Origin: Litoreibacter ponti
GTDB taxonomy: Bacteria > Pseudomonadota > Alphaproteobacteria > Rhodobacterales > Rhodobacteraceae
Assembly (NCBI RefSeq): GCF_003054285.1
Contig: NZ_QBKS01000001.1
Coordinates: 806,001-870,000 of the forward strand
DNA length: 64,000 bases
Direction: 5' to 3'
Shown: piece after piece, positions 25,331 through 33,621 of the stretch
Numbering within the stretch: the first letter of the stretch is position 1
Layout of the letters: every line of letters begins with the position of its first letter
Made by a program: the position numbers and the translations under genes
Notes under the pieces: model-generated
Told to the model about the DNA's origin: nothing
Database searches by the model: none
The model's input: the letters and a program-made list of their open reading frames with translations, nothing else

Positions 25331-27184
25331 TTACTCTGCGGGGGTCGCACCTTCGATGTCTTCGACCGTGGTTGGCAAGCCGGCGGCCTCGCGGCGGCCG
25401 TCATTCCAGATCGCCTTGATCAGCGCGAGGCCCATCAAAACCATCACCAGACTGAACGGTAGCGCCCCGATCACCATGGCGGTCTGGATCGCGCCCAGCC
25501 CCCCTGCGATGATCAAGCCGCCCACCACCAGCGCCAGGGCTGCGCCCCAGAACAGGATGTGCGGGCGCGCTTTCGGGCCTTCGTCGCCGGCTGCGTTGAT
25601 CGTGTTGATGATCAGCACCGCCGAGTCCGCCGAGGTCACGAGGTAGGTCAGCAGCAGGACCACCACGATGATGCTCATGATCCACGCCATGCTTTCCGAC
25701 AAGATCACCGCCAGCATCGCGAAGAGCTGGTCAGACTGACCTGCCCCCTGGATCGCGCCATTCGCATCGCCGTTGAGCTCCAGATCGATGGCGGTGCCAC
25801 CGACGATGGCGAACCACACGAAGCACATCAGCGCAGGCACGACCAGCGCGCCCAGCACGTACTCACGGATCGAGCGACCCTTGGAGATACGCGCCAGGAA
25901 CACGCCCACAAAGGGCGCAAACGCGATCCACCAGGCCCAGTAGAAGATTGTCCACGCACCCTGCCAGCCAGACAGCCGGTCCTCGGTCGCAGCCGCATAG
26001 GCGGCGGACAGATCAGCCTCCGACAGAGCCGCCGCAGAGGCAGGCACGCCTTCCGCGAACGAGCCAGCGGTGCCCCATGGGCTTGTGGCGGAATCGTAGA
26101 TCGCACGAACATCGGCTTCCGGCAGCGCCTGCACCGCGGGCGGCACATTGGCAAAGAAGCTCTCATAGGGCGAGCCGCTCCAGACGGTCAGGATGTTGCC
26201 CGGGATCGAGATCAGGTAATCCCAGATGCCCACGAACAGTGCCGTCAGACCGAAGAAGGTCGAGCCGAAGATCAGGAAGAAGGCCAGCAGGAAGAAGCTC
26301 AGCCCCATGTTGATGTTCGACAGCCATTTGATGCCCTTGCCGACACCCGACAGCGCCGACAGGGTCGACGCGCCCATGATGACGACCAGCGCCACGACGA
26401 TGCCCGCGGTCGAGGATTTCACCGACCCGTCAGCCGCGGTGGTCTGCAACCAGTCGCCAAAGCCCACACGCACGAGGCCGGAGACGAATTGCTCCACCCC
26501 GAAGCCCAGAGTTTGCGACACGCCCAGCACGGTCGCCACAACCGCCACGATATCAACGACGTGGCCGATCGGACCGGACAGGCTCTTGCCGAAGAGCGGC
26601 GTCAGGCCCGAGCGGATCGTCAGCGGCAGCCCGCGACGGTAAGAGAAATAGGCCAGCGCCAGCCCGACGATGGCGTAGGACGCCCAGGCCGCCAGACCCC
26701 AGTGGGTGAAGGACCAGACATAGGCCTCCCGCACGTTACCGGCCGACGAGCCTTCGGTGATGCCCTGTATCGTCGCGGGGTTTGCGCCCCAGTGATACAT
26801 CGGCTCCGCCGTGGCGAAGGTCAGCATGCCGATCCCGATCCCGGCCCCGAACATCATCGAAAACCATGAGAAGTTGGAAAATTCCGGCACGTCTTCCGGC
26901 TGCCCCAGCTTCAGCCGTCCGGCCGCGGGCCACACCGCAAGAGCAAGGCAGAGCACGACGAAGAACGCCATGACGTAGACATACCAGAAGCCGAAGGAGG
27001 CCAGGATGCTCGTGTTCAGCGCGCTGAGAACGCCCGCCGCCTGATCCGGAAAGGCAACGGCCCACAAGATGAGCCCGCCCACCAGGATCTTGCCGGTGAT
27101 CGTGACGTCCTTGGTGAAGCCTTTATAAAAACCGCTGACGGCGGTCCGGATCGGCAGATCCGTGACTGGTGGTTTAACTGGCAT
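25331..27184 (-). CDS. BCCT-family transporter (betaine/DMSP type)
   Basis: 617-residue sodium- or proton-coupled importer of quaternary ammonium or sulfonium compounds, with 12 predicted helices. The glycine motif GAGIGIGM is at residues 113-120, and the signature aromatic stretch WTIFYWAWWIAFAPFVGVF at 411-429. A poorly conserved soluble insert of about 70 residues (336-405) precedes helix 8. The start MPVKPPVTD was preferred over a frame 26 residues longer. Located beside acuI and dmdA, it may import DMSP, but glycine betaine or choline cannot be excluded from sequence. Confidence 0.88.
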   Translation of the reverse strand: MPVKPPVTDLPIRTAVSGFYKGFTKDVTITGKILVGGLILWAVAFPDQAAGVLSALNTSILASFGFWYVYVMAFFVVLCLALAVWPAAGRLKLGQPEDVPEFSNFSWFSMMFGAGIGIGMLTFATAEPMYHWGANPATIQGITEGSSAGNVREAYVWSFTHWGLAAWASYAIVGLALAYFSYRRGLPLTIRSGLTPLFGKSLSGPIGHVVDIVAVVATVLGVSQTLGFGVEQFVSGLVRVGFGDWLQTTAADGSVKSSTAGIVVALVVIMGASTLSALSGVGKGIKWLSNINMGLSFFLLAFFLIFGSTFFGLTALFVGIWDYLISIPGNILTVWSGSPYESFFANVPPAVQALPEADVRAIYDSATSPWGTAGSFAEGVPASAAALSEADLSAAYAAATEDRLSGWQGAWTIFYWAWWIAFAPFVGVFLARISKGRSIREYVLGALVVPALMCFVWFAIVGGTAIDLELNGDANGAIQGAGQSDQLFAMLAVILSESMAWIMSIIVVVLLLTYLVTSADSAVLIINTINAAGDEGPKARPHILFWGAALALVVGGLIIAGGLGAIQTAMVIGALPFSLVMVLMGLALIKAIWNDGRREAAGLPTTVEDIEGATPAE

Positions 27185-27343
27185 GTTTCTATCCCTGTTG
27201 GCTTGTTTTTGTGCAGAAACGATACGCGCGAATCCGGCAAATCCATAGGGAAAATGCGACAATCTGGCATACTAGGCGACATAAGAGCCGGAACTCCGGG
27301 ACAACCACGGATGCTGCGAGACGCCTTATTGAGACCCTGAACG

Positions 27344-27371
27344 AAAAACGGCGCCCCGTTCGGGGGCGCCG
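27344..27371 (-). terminator. Intrinsic terminator after acuI
   Basis: A perfect 9-bp stem CGGCGCCCC/GGGGCGCCG with a 5-nt loop is followed on the minus strand by TTTTT. It sits 26 bp past the acuI stop and separates dmdA-acuI from the BCCT gene. Confidence 0.88.
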
Positions 27372-27397
27372 CGTTTCTTTGGAGATATACCAAAAAA

Positions 27398-28381
27398 TCA
27401 GGCGTTTACGTCGACAACGACCCGGCCCTTGACCTGCCCCTTCAGGATATCGCGGCCCAAACCCGGCAGATCGGCGAGCGTCGCGGGCTGGACCATCGCC
27501 TCGAGCTTGTCCATCGGCAAATCCTTGGCGATCCGCCCCCACGCGCGCACGCGGTTGTCATACGGCTGCATGACGCTGTCGATGCCCAGCAGGTTCACCC
27601 CGCGCAGCAGGAACGGGATCACGGTGGCGGGTAGTGCCGCGCCGCCCGCAAGACCCACCGCCGAGACGGACGCGCCGTATTTCATCTGACCCAGCAGCCG
27701 GGCGAGCATCTCGCCACCCACGGCGTCCACGCAGCCGCCCCATGTCTCGCCTTCCAGCGGGCGTTTGGTCGTCTCGTTGATCTCTTCGCGCGGCACGATC
27801 TGCGTGGCCCCCAGCGATTTCAGGTAGTCTTCCGTCTCGGGCCGCCCGGTGACCGCAGCGACCTCGTGGCCCAGATTGGCAAGGATCGCCGTCGCGACCG
27901 ATCCGACCCCGCCGGCCGCTCCCGTGACCAGAACCGGGCCGTCCTTGATGCCATGATCCTCCAGCTCCATGACCGCCAGCATGGCCGTAAAGCCCGCCGT
28001 GCCCACCGCCATCGCCTGGCGCGTGTCCAGACCATCGGGCAGCGGCACCAGCCAATCCGCCTTCACGCGTGCTTTCTGGGAATAGCCACCCCAATGGGCC
28101 TCGCCCACCCGCCAGCCGGTCAGCACGACCTTGTCGCCCGGCTTGTAGCGGTCATCATCAGAGGCCTCGACCGTGCCCGCGAAGTCAATGCCCGGCACAT
28201 GGGGATAGTTGCGCACCAGACCGCCGCCCGGTCCGATGCACAGCCCGTCCTTGTAGTTCACGGTGGAGTATTCCACGGCCACGGTGACCTCTGCCTCAGG
28301 CAGGCGGTCCTCCGAGATGCTCTGGACAGAAGCGCTGGTCTTGCCCTCTTCATCCTTCTCGACGATCAGTGCGTTGAACAT
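27398..28381 (-). CDS. acuI: Acrylyl-CoA reductase (NADPH), AcuI/YhdH family
   Basis: 327-residue medium-chain dehydrogenase/reductase without zinc ligands, which reduces acryloyl-CoA to propionyl-CoA and so detoxifies acrylate made from DMSP. The family segment STVNYKDGLCIG is near residue 40, PGIDFAGTV near 65, and the cofactor loop VTGAAGGVGSVA near 152. It starts 12 bp after dmdA, the arrangement known from Ruegeria and other roseobacters. Co-transcription with dmdA and the downstream terminator make a two-gene unit likely. Confidence 0.92.
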   Translation of the reverse strand: MFNALIVEKDEEGKTSASVQSISEDRLPEAEVTVAVEYSTVNYKDGLCIGPGGGLVRNYPHVPGIDFAGTVEASDDDRYKPGDKVVLTGWRVGEAHWGGYSQKARVKADWLVPLPDGLDTRQAMAVGTAGFTAMLAVMELEDHGIKDGPVLVTGAAGGVGSVATAILANLGHEVAAVTGRPETEDYLKSLGATQIVPREEINETTKRPLEGETWGGCVDAVGGEMLARLLGQMKYGASVSAVGLAGGAALPATVIPFLLRGVNLLGIDSVMQPYDNRVRAWGRIAKDLPMDKLEAMVQPATLADLPGLGRDILKGQVKGRVVVDVNA

Positions 28382-28393
28382 TGTCTCTCTCCT

Positions 28394-29494
28394 TTAAAGC
28401 CAGAATTCTTCCTGCACGACGGCCCGGCGCGGGCCGTCATGGGTCTCAACTTGCAACTCGGTGCCGGGATCCCAATGCGTCATGCGCACCATGCCGATAG
28501 CGACATTGGTGTTGAAATCGGGGCTTTTCGCCGCCGAGGTCACCTGCCCCACCACCTTGTCCTTCGCGGTGATCGGCCAAAGCCGGTCGCAGGGCGGAAT
28601 TTCGCCATCAATGGCGATGGCGCGCACCTGCTTGACCGGGCCTTCCTTGGCCACCCGCAGCAGCGCGTCGCGCCCCACGCAGCCAATCGCCGTCTGGGTC
28701 GAGCAGAACCGCCCCAGCCCGCATTCATGGGGCGTGTTGTCCCGCGTCATGTCGTTGCCATAGGACAGCAACCCGCCCTCGATCCGCTCGATCAGGTTCG
28801 GGCAGCCCGCATAGACATCAAGGTCCTTGCCCGCCTCCATCAGCGCGTTCCACAACGGCATGCCATTGGCAAAGCCTTCGACATAGACCTCGAAGCCCCC
28901 CTGTTTGGAATAGCCCGAGCGGGCCACCAGCATGGATTGCCCTTGGAAATCGAAATACCCGTAGCGGAAGAAGCGCAGGTCCTTGACCCCGTCGCCAAAT
29001 ACGCGCGCGGCCAGCTCGTCGGCCTTGGGGCCCTGGATCGCCAGCGGCGAGACATCGGGCTCCTCGACGATTACATCGAGATACAGCGCGTGCGCCAAGC
29101 CTTTGACCCACAGCAACAAATCGCTGTCCGCGATGGAGATCCAGTAGCGATCATCGGCCAGCATCAGCGCCACCGGATCATTTAGCATCCCGCCCGTGCC
29201 ATCCACGGTCGGCAGGTAGTAGCACATGCCTGGCAGCATGCCCCGCAGGTCGCGCGGGGTCAGCATCTGCATCAGGCGGCCCGCGTCGGGGCCGCGCAGC
29301 TCCACCTGGCGCTCGACCGAGACGTCCCAGACCTGCACGGCGGATTTCAGGTGGTGATAATCCTCTTCCACCGAGCGAAACACCGTGGGCAGCAGCATCC
29401 GGTTATAAACCGTGTAGCCTTTGACGCCCGCGGCTTCGACGCCATCGGAGAACGGGGTGCGCCGCACGCGGCGCGACGGAACGATGGTGGCCAT
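28394..29494 (-). CDS. dmdA: Dimethylsulfoniopropionate demethylase DmdA
   Basis: 366-residue GcvT-family enzyme that moves a methyl group from DMSP to tetrahydrofolate, yielding methylmercaptopropionate. The start MATIVPSRRVRRTPFSDGVE was chosen for the GAGGAGG site upstream; a longer open frame adds 93 unlikely residues. GVKGYTVYNRMLLPTVF and DYHHLKSAVQVWDVSVERQV near the N terminus, and SGYSKQGGFEVYVEG near residue 200, fit the DmdA branch and not AMT. acuI follows directly. No DmdB/C/D gene is in the window. Confidence 0.9.
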   Translation of the reverse strand: MATIVPSRRVRRTPFSDGVEAAGVKGYTVYNRMLLPTVFRSVEEDYHHLKSAVQVWDVSVERQVELRGPDAGRLMQMLTPRDLRGMLPGMCYYLPTVDGTGGMLNDPVALMLADDRYWISIADSDLLLWVKGLAHALYLDVIVEEPDVSPLAIQGPKADELAARVFGDGVKDLRFFRYGYFDFQGQSMLVARSGYSKQGGFEVYVEGFANGMPLWNALMEAGKDLDVYAGCPNLIERIEGGLLSYGNDMTRDNTPHECGLGRFCSTQTAIGCVGRDALLRVAKEGPVKQVRAIAIDGEIPPCDRLWPITAKDKVVGQVTSAAKSPDFNTNVAIGMVRMTHWDPGTELQVETHDGPRRAVVQEEFWL

Positions 29495-29604
29495 TTCAGA
29501 GCCCTCCTCGCAGGTTACGATCAAGATCACAGGGCGCGACACGCGCGCCCCCGGACACCGCCACCCCAAGCCGGGCGCGGCGATCCCTGCCCCGCGGCGA
29601 CATC

Positions 29605-30111
29605 TCAGTCGCCATCCGGCATGATGAACAGGTCCGTATCGCCGGGCCGGTGCCCGGCCGCGGTCAGCATCGCGTGGATCTGGCCACGGTGGTGGGTCTG
29701 GTGATTGAAGAACCCAGCGATACAAAGACCCTTGGTCTTGCTCACTTCGCGCTCCAGCACACCCGAATACCATGTCAGCGGCCCGATCAGACTGACCTGT
29801 GTCAGCCCCTGCGCCCAGCGGGTGATCCGCGCGTCGGTCCGCATGCGGTCGCTGAGATACGCGTCCAGCGTGTCGTGCAGTTTCAGGTGGTCCTTTGGAG
29901 CCACGCTGGGGCCGATGCCCCCGTCAAAGCGCGACATCCACAGCTGGTCGCCCCACAAAAGGTGGTTCGCCGTGGCGAAGATCGACCCGAAGAAAGCCCC
30001 GCGATCCTTGGTCAGCTCGGCCTTCTTGAGCGATCTCATTACATCCGTCATGCTGCGGTTCTGCCACGCGTTGTAGCGTGCCATCGTGCGGCAATATTCG
30101 ACTGTGATCAT
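29605..30111 (-). CDS. DinB/YfiT-like family protein
   Basis: 168-residue four-helix-bundle protein of the DinB superfamily, often metal-binding and acting in thiol-dependent transfer reactions. Potential metal ligands are the histidines in FATANHLLWGD (about residue 46) and NHQTHHRGQIH (about 132-139), spaced as usual for the family. The start overlaps the DUF1326 gene's stop by 4 bp (ATGA), which decides it over a start 4 residues upstream. It is the last of three coupled genes with DUF2182 and DUF1326; dmdA starts 110 bp further on. Confidence 0.8.
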   Translation of the reverse strand: MITVEYCRTMARYNAWQNRSMTDVMRSLKKAELTKDRGAFFGSIFATANHLLWGDQLWMSRFDGGIGPSVAPKDHLKLHDTLDAYLSDRMRTDARITRWAQGLTQVSLIGPLTWYSGVLEREVSKTKGLCIAGFFNHQTHHRGQIHAMLTAAGHRPGDTDLFIMPDGD

Positions 30112-30809
30112 GGACCGCTCCACTCGATCGGGCAGATCTCGGCGCTCTTGCCGCCGAAATCCCAGACCCGCCCATAATCGCGCACCCGGCTTTTCGTGCC
30201 GACGGCGGCGATGATGTCAGGCCCCATCCAGTATTTGGAGTTGGACACCATCACCGGATGATCTGGCGACTTGCCATCGATCATCTCGATCTCGCCCTGG
30301 ATTTTGCGGCCAATGACGATGGAGCGTTTCTTGCCCTCGCGCACGATCTCGACCGGCGCGCGCTCCGCCCCGATGATCTCGGACACCAGCATGGTGAACA
30401 GCCCCGTGGTGCCGCCCGCAGCGCCCGAGAAGATTTTCAGGATGCCGTTATAGGCCTTCTGGGTCGCGTTCTCGTCCACGTAAGCCGCGACGCGCCAGTT
30501 GCCTTCGCCCATGCGGCCGGGGATGTCGACCAGCAGGCCGACATTCAGGCCCGCAAGGCTCTCGCCTTCGAAATGGCCGTCGTCAATGGCGATGGCCATC
30601 CACGCATGGCAGTGCCCTTCGGTCGGCGGGTGCGCGCCCAGCGACACGACGCAGGGGCAGAACACGGTGCAGGAGCAGTTGAGAAACAGCTCGCCTTTAA
30701 TTTCCCAATTGGTCGGCTCGCGGCGCCGCCGGGTCGGGTTCATCCGGCTGTCGATCTTCTGCATCACCTGCAGGCGATCGGACGGCTTTCTCTCTTTCTT
30801 CGCGGCCAT
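30108..30809 (-). CDS. DUF1326 domain protein, cysteine-rich putative metal-binding protein
   Basis: 233-residue cytoplasmic protein. After a basic N-terminal tail (KKERKPSDR, RRRREP), residues 36-230 match DUF1326. The family's cysteine/histidine cluster is intact: C45-S-C47-x3-C51-P-C53 and H66-C67-H68, which could bind a soft metal. GGGAGGA lies upstream of the chosen start. It is paired with a DUF2182 membrane protein 13 bp upstream, a pairing I recognise as recurrent in proteobacteria. No biochemical function is assigned. Confidence 0.78.
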   Translation of the reverse strand: MAAKKERKPSDRLQVMQKIDSRMNPTRRRREPTNWEIKGELFLNCSCTVFCPCVVSLGAHPPTEGHCHAWMAIAIDDGHFEGESLAGLNVGLLVDIPGRMGEGNWRVAAYVDENATQKAYNGILKIFSGAAGGTTGLFTMLVSEIIGAERAPVEIVREGKKRSIVIGRKIQGEIEMIDGKSPDHPVMVSNSKYWMGPDIIAAVGTKSRVRDYGRVWDFGGKSAEICPIEWSGP

Positions 30810-30822
30810 TGCTGGTCCTCCC

Positions 30823-31629
30823 TTATTGGATGACGCCATATCCGGCGACACCGAGCCCAGCGGCGATCAAGACGACCCCCGCAGGCTTTGTCACGTAATG
30901 CCCGATCTGGGGCAGTTTCTCGATCACCATGAACAGCGTGGCGAGGCCCATCCACAACAGGCTCATCACCCCGCCCACGAAGCCAAGCGCCATAAAGCCC
31001 CAGCAGCAGCCGACGCAGAACGCGCCAAGGCCAAGCCCCATGCGCAAGCCCCCGGCGAACCCGGTGCGCCAGTGGCCCAGGAAATACTGCATGGGCGAGT
31101 GGCACACGCCGTGGCAAATCTCTTTGGTGCGGCTGAATTGGAACGCGCCCACGGTGACCAGAAGCGCGCCCGCAAACCACAACGAATTGGCAATGCCAAG
31201 ATCGTCAATCAACCCGGAGGCCATCAATCCGATCTGCGCCGTCGCAATCAGCGCCGCGAAGCCCACCCAGACAATGAAGTAGCCAAGGATCACCCCGGCC
31301 CAGCCCGCGCGGGTGCCATTCGCCGACACCATCAGGTCTTCATAGCTGCGCAGGGTCGGGATCATCGTAGGCAGCATCATCGCCGCCATCATGATCGCCC
31401 ACATCGGGAACAGCGCGCCGAAGCTGGTCATCTCCATCATCGCCATGTCGCCGCTGGCGGACATGCCGCCCGACATCGCATCGGACATGCCGCCCATCTG
31501 CATCATGCCCGACGGTCGGCCGGTCCAGTCGACTCCCATCATCTGGGCCATGGAGAACATCATCCACCACGCCGCAAGGATAGCGGCAAAGAAGGTCAAC
31601 CAGAGGGCGGAGCGGGCAAAACCGGACAT
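30823..31629 (-). CDS. DUF2182 integral membrane protein with methionine-rich loop
   Basis: 268-residue membrane protein with about six helices. After helix 1 comes a loop with at least ten methionines between residues 42 and 67 (MMQMGGMSDAM and beyond), then MMAAMMLPTMIPTL, the conserved DUF2182 helix. ICHGVCHSP (C172, C176) and CVGCCWG (C205, C208, C209) add cysteines near membrane surfaces. Such Met/Cys/His sets suit Cu(I) binding. It is first in an operon with DUF1326 and DinB genes, and divergent from a GntR regulator. Confidence 0.78.
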   Translation of the reverse strand: MSGFARSALWLTFFAAILAAWWMMFSMAQMMGVDWTGRPSGMMQMGGMSDAMSGGMSASGDMAMMEMTSFGALFPMWAIMMAAMMLPTMIPTLRSYEDLMVSANGTRAGWAGVILGYFIVWVGFAALIATAQIGLMASGLIDDLGIANSLWFAGALLVTVGAFQFSRTKEICHGVCHSPMQYFLGHWRTGFAGGLRMGLGLGAFCVGCCWGFMALGFVGGVMSLLWMGLATLFMVIEKLPQIGHYVTKPAGVVLIAAGLGVAGYGVIQ

Positions 31630-31689
31630 GGCGGATCTCGACTCGAAGTTTCTTGCGTTTTGGATGGCAGGTTTTTAATTGTCTGACAA

Positions 31690-32418
31690 ATGAAAACCGC
31701 ACGCCCCCCCAAAGCGGACCTGTCCGCGCAGATAGCAGGCTCGATCCGGGATGCCATCGTCTCGGGCGCGCTGATCGTGGACGCGCGCCTGCCGTCCGAG
31801 GCCGAGCTGTCGGAGCAATTCGACGTCTCGCGCCCCACCGTGCGCGAGGCGCTCAAGCGGCTGGCCGCGCAATCGCTGATCCGAACGCAGCGCGGCGCCT
31901 CTGGCGGGGCCTTCGTCAACAAGCTGACGTTCGAGGACGCCTACGCGCAGCAGATCACCACCTCGACGCTGCTGTTGTCGATGAACGAGGTCAGCTTCGA
32001 GACCGCCTGCGAAGCGCGCTTCGCGCTGGAGCGCGCCTGCACCGCCCTGTCGGCCGAGCGGCGCACCGCCGATCATCTCGCCACGATGCGCGCCGAAATT
32101 CACCGCCAATCCCAGCAGGGCCTGAGCGACGAGGCCTTCTGCGCCTCGGACGTTGCCTTCCACCGCGCACTGGTCGATGGCGCGGGCAACCCGGTGATGT
32201 CCTACCAGCTGGCGGGCGCCGTGGAGGCGATCGAGCCGCTGATGAATATGGTGACTTTTTCCGCCCGCGACCGCGCCCGCATCGTGGACCTTCACACTCA
32301 AATCGCCGACGCGCTGGAGGCCGCCGATGCCCGCGCCGCCGACACAGCACTTGATGCGCTCGAGGCCTATACGATCACGCTGGCGCGCGACGTCTTCGCC
32401 CAGCGGGCCAAGCGCTAA
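31690..32418 (+). CDS. FadR-type GntR-family transcriptional regulator
   Basis: 242-residue repressor or activator. An N-terminal winged helix (residues about 10-75) has LPSEAELSEQFDVSRPTVRE, followed by ALKRLAAQSLI. The C-terminal all-helical FCD ligand-binding domain has conserved ACEARFALERAC and DVAFHRALVDGAGNP segments, the latter with a metal-binding histidine. It is divergent from the DUF2182 gene with a 60-bp gap and 77 bp before an orphan binding-protein gene. Either could be its target. Confidence 0.85.
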   Translation: MKTARPPKADLSAQIAGSIRDAIVSGALIVDARLPSEAELSEQFDVSRPTVREALKRLAAQSLIRTQRGASGGAFVNKLTFEDAYAQQITTSTLLLSMNEVSFETACEARFALERACTALSAERRTADHLATMRAEIHRQSQQGLSDEAFCASDVAFHRALVDGAGNPVMSYQLAGAVEAIEPLMNMVTFSARDRARIVDLHTQIADALEAADARAADTALDALEAYTITLARDVFAQRAKR

Positions 32419-32495
32419 ATTCGGCTTGCTGGCCCCCCGGGCCTCACATACGCTCACGGCCAGACCAAAATCGCCTGACCAACACGGAGTACCCA

Positions 32496-33545
32496 ATGAC
32501 CCGCCTGACCACCCTGATGGGCACCGCCGCTCTGGCGCTTGCCTCCACGACTGCTTTTGCTGCCGACCCCGACCTGCTGGTCTTCGACTGGTCGGGCTAC
32601 GAAGAAGAAGGCTTCTTCATCAACTACGCCGAAAAGCACGGCTCCGGCCCGACTTACGCGTTCTTCGGGGAAGAGGAAGAGGCGTTCCAAAAGCTGCGCT
32701 CGGGCTTCAAGGCCGATGTCGCGCACCCCTGCTCGCAATCGGTGGACAAGTGGTTCCAGGCCGGCCTGATCGAGCCGTGGGATCTGTCCAAGATCCCGAC
32801 CTACGAGACGCTGGCCGACATCTACAAGACCGACCCGACCTTCGTGCGCGACGGCGAGGTTTACTTCATCCCCGCTGACCTCGGCATGACCGGCATCGCC
32901 TACAATGCCGACGAAGTGACGGCCGAACAGGTCAGCTCGCTGCAGATCTTCCTTGACCCAGAGATGGCCGGGCGCGTGTCCCTGCCCGACAATGTCGATG
33001 ACGCCTATGCGCTGGCGTATCTGGCCACCGGTACCTCCGACTGGACCAAGGCCACCGAGGAAGACTTTAAGAAGGCCTCCGACTGGCTGCGGCAGGCCCA
33101 TGCCAACAACCGCGCCTATTGGGCCGATGGTGCCGAGCTGGCCCAGCTGATGGCCACGGGCGAAGTGCTGGTCGCATGGTCATGGAACGAGACGCCGGTG
33201 CAGATGGTCGGTGACGGCTACAACATCGCGTTCGAGCGCGAGGCGGCGGAAGGCTCGTCAAGCTGGTTCTGCGGCTACGTGAACCTCGTCGATGGCCCCG
33301 GCTCCGAGGACAAGGCCCATGACTTCATCGAGTCCTTCCTGAGCCAGGAGACCGCCGACTACATCGTCAACGAATGGGGCTACGGCCATTCCAACACTGC
33401 TGCCATGTCCGGCTTCGGCGAGGAGACGCTGACCGAGGTGGGCCTGAACGAGATCTCCGCGCCCCAGCTGGCGCAGCTGCCCATGGACACGTCCCTGCGC
33501 GAGCAGATGATCAAGGAGTTCGAGCGCATCAAGGCGGGCTTCTAG
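32496..33545 (+). CDS. Orphan ABC substrate-binding protein, PotD-like (polyamine type)
   Basis: 349-residue exported receptor with signal peptide MTRLTTLMGTAALALASTTAFA. It resembles spermidine/putrescine-binding proteins: LLVFDWSGYEEEGFF near residue 27, YFIPADLGMTGIAYNADEV near 127 and VAWSWNETPVQMV near 228. A ribosome site GGAG precedes it. It has its own terminator and there is no permease or ATPase gene beside it, so it must share a transporter encoded elsewhere or act alone. Substrate is uncertain. Confidence 0.82.
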   Translation: MTRLTTLMGTAALALASTTAFAADPDLLVFDWSGYEEEGFFINYAEKHGSGPTYAFFGEEEEAFQKLRSGFKADVAHPCSQSVDKWFQAGLIEPWDLSKIPTYETLADIYKTDPTFVRDGEVYFIPADLGMTGIAYNADEVTAEQVSSLQIFLDPEMAGRVSLPDNVDDAYALAYLATGTSDWTKATEEDFKKASDWLRQAHANNRAYWADGAELAQLMATGEVLVAWSWNETPVQMVGDGYNIAFEREAAEGSSSWFCGYVNLVDGPGSEDKAHDFIESFLSQETADYIVNEWGYGHSNTAAMSGFGEETLTEVGLNEISAPQLAQLPMDTSLREQMIKEFERIKAGF

Positions 33546-33560
33546 ACCCTTCTGAGTTTG

Positions 33561-33602
33561 AAAGAAAAAGGCAGCCGTCACGTCGGACGGCTGCCTTTTT
33601 TC
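33561..33602. terminator. Bidirectional intrinsic terminator
   Basis: A perfect 10-bp stem GGCAGCCGTC/GACGGCTGCC with a 6-nt loop is flanked by TTTTTT on the plus strand and by A-rich sequence that gives TTTTTCTTT on the minus strand. It serves the PotD-like gene and the convergent Gly/Lys-rich protein gene. Confidence 0.93.
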
Positions 33603-33621
33603 GTGGAGTTGGCTGGGTGTG

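Noticed and set aside
27185..27343. Direct repeats GCGACA upstream of the BCCT gene
   Set aside because: Only two 6-bp copies with uneven spacing; expected by chance in this composition.
29495..29604. Upstream extension of dmdA by 93 residues
   Set aside because: The extension lacks a ribosome site and similarity to DmdA; GAGGAGG precedes the internal ATG at 29494, and the shorter form has the family length.
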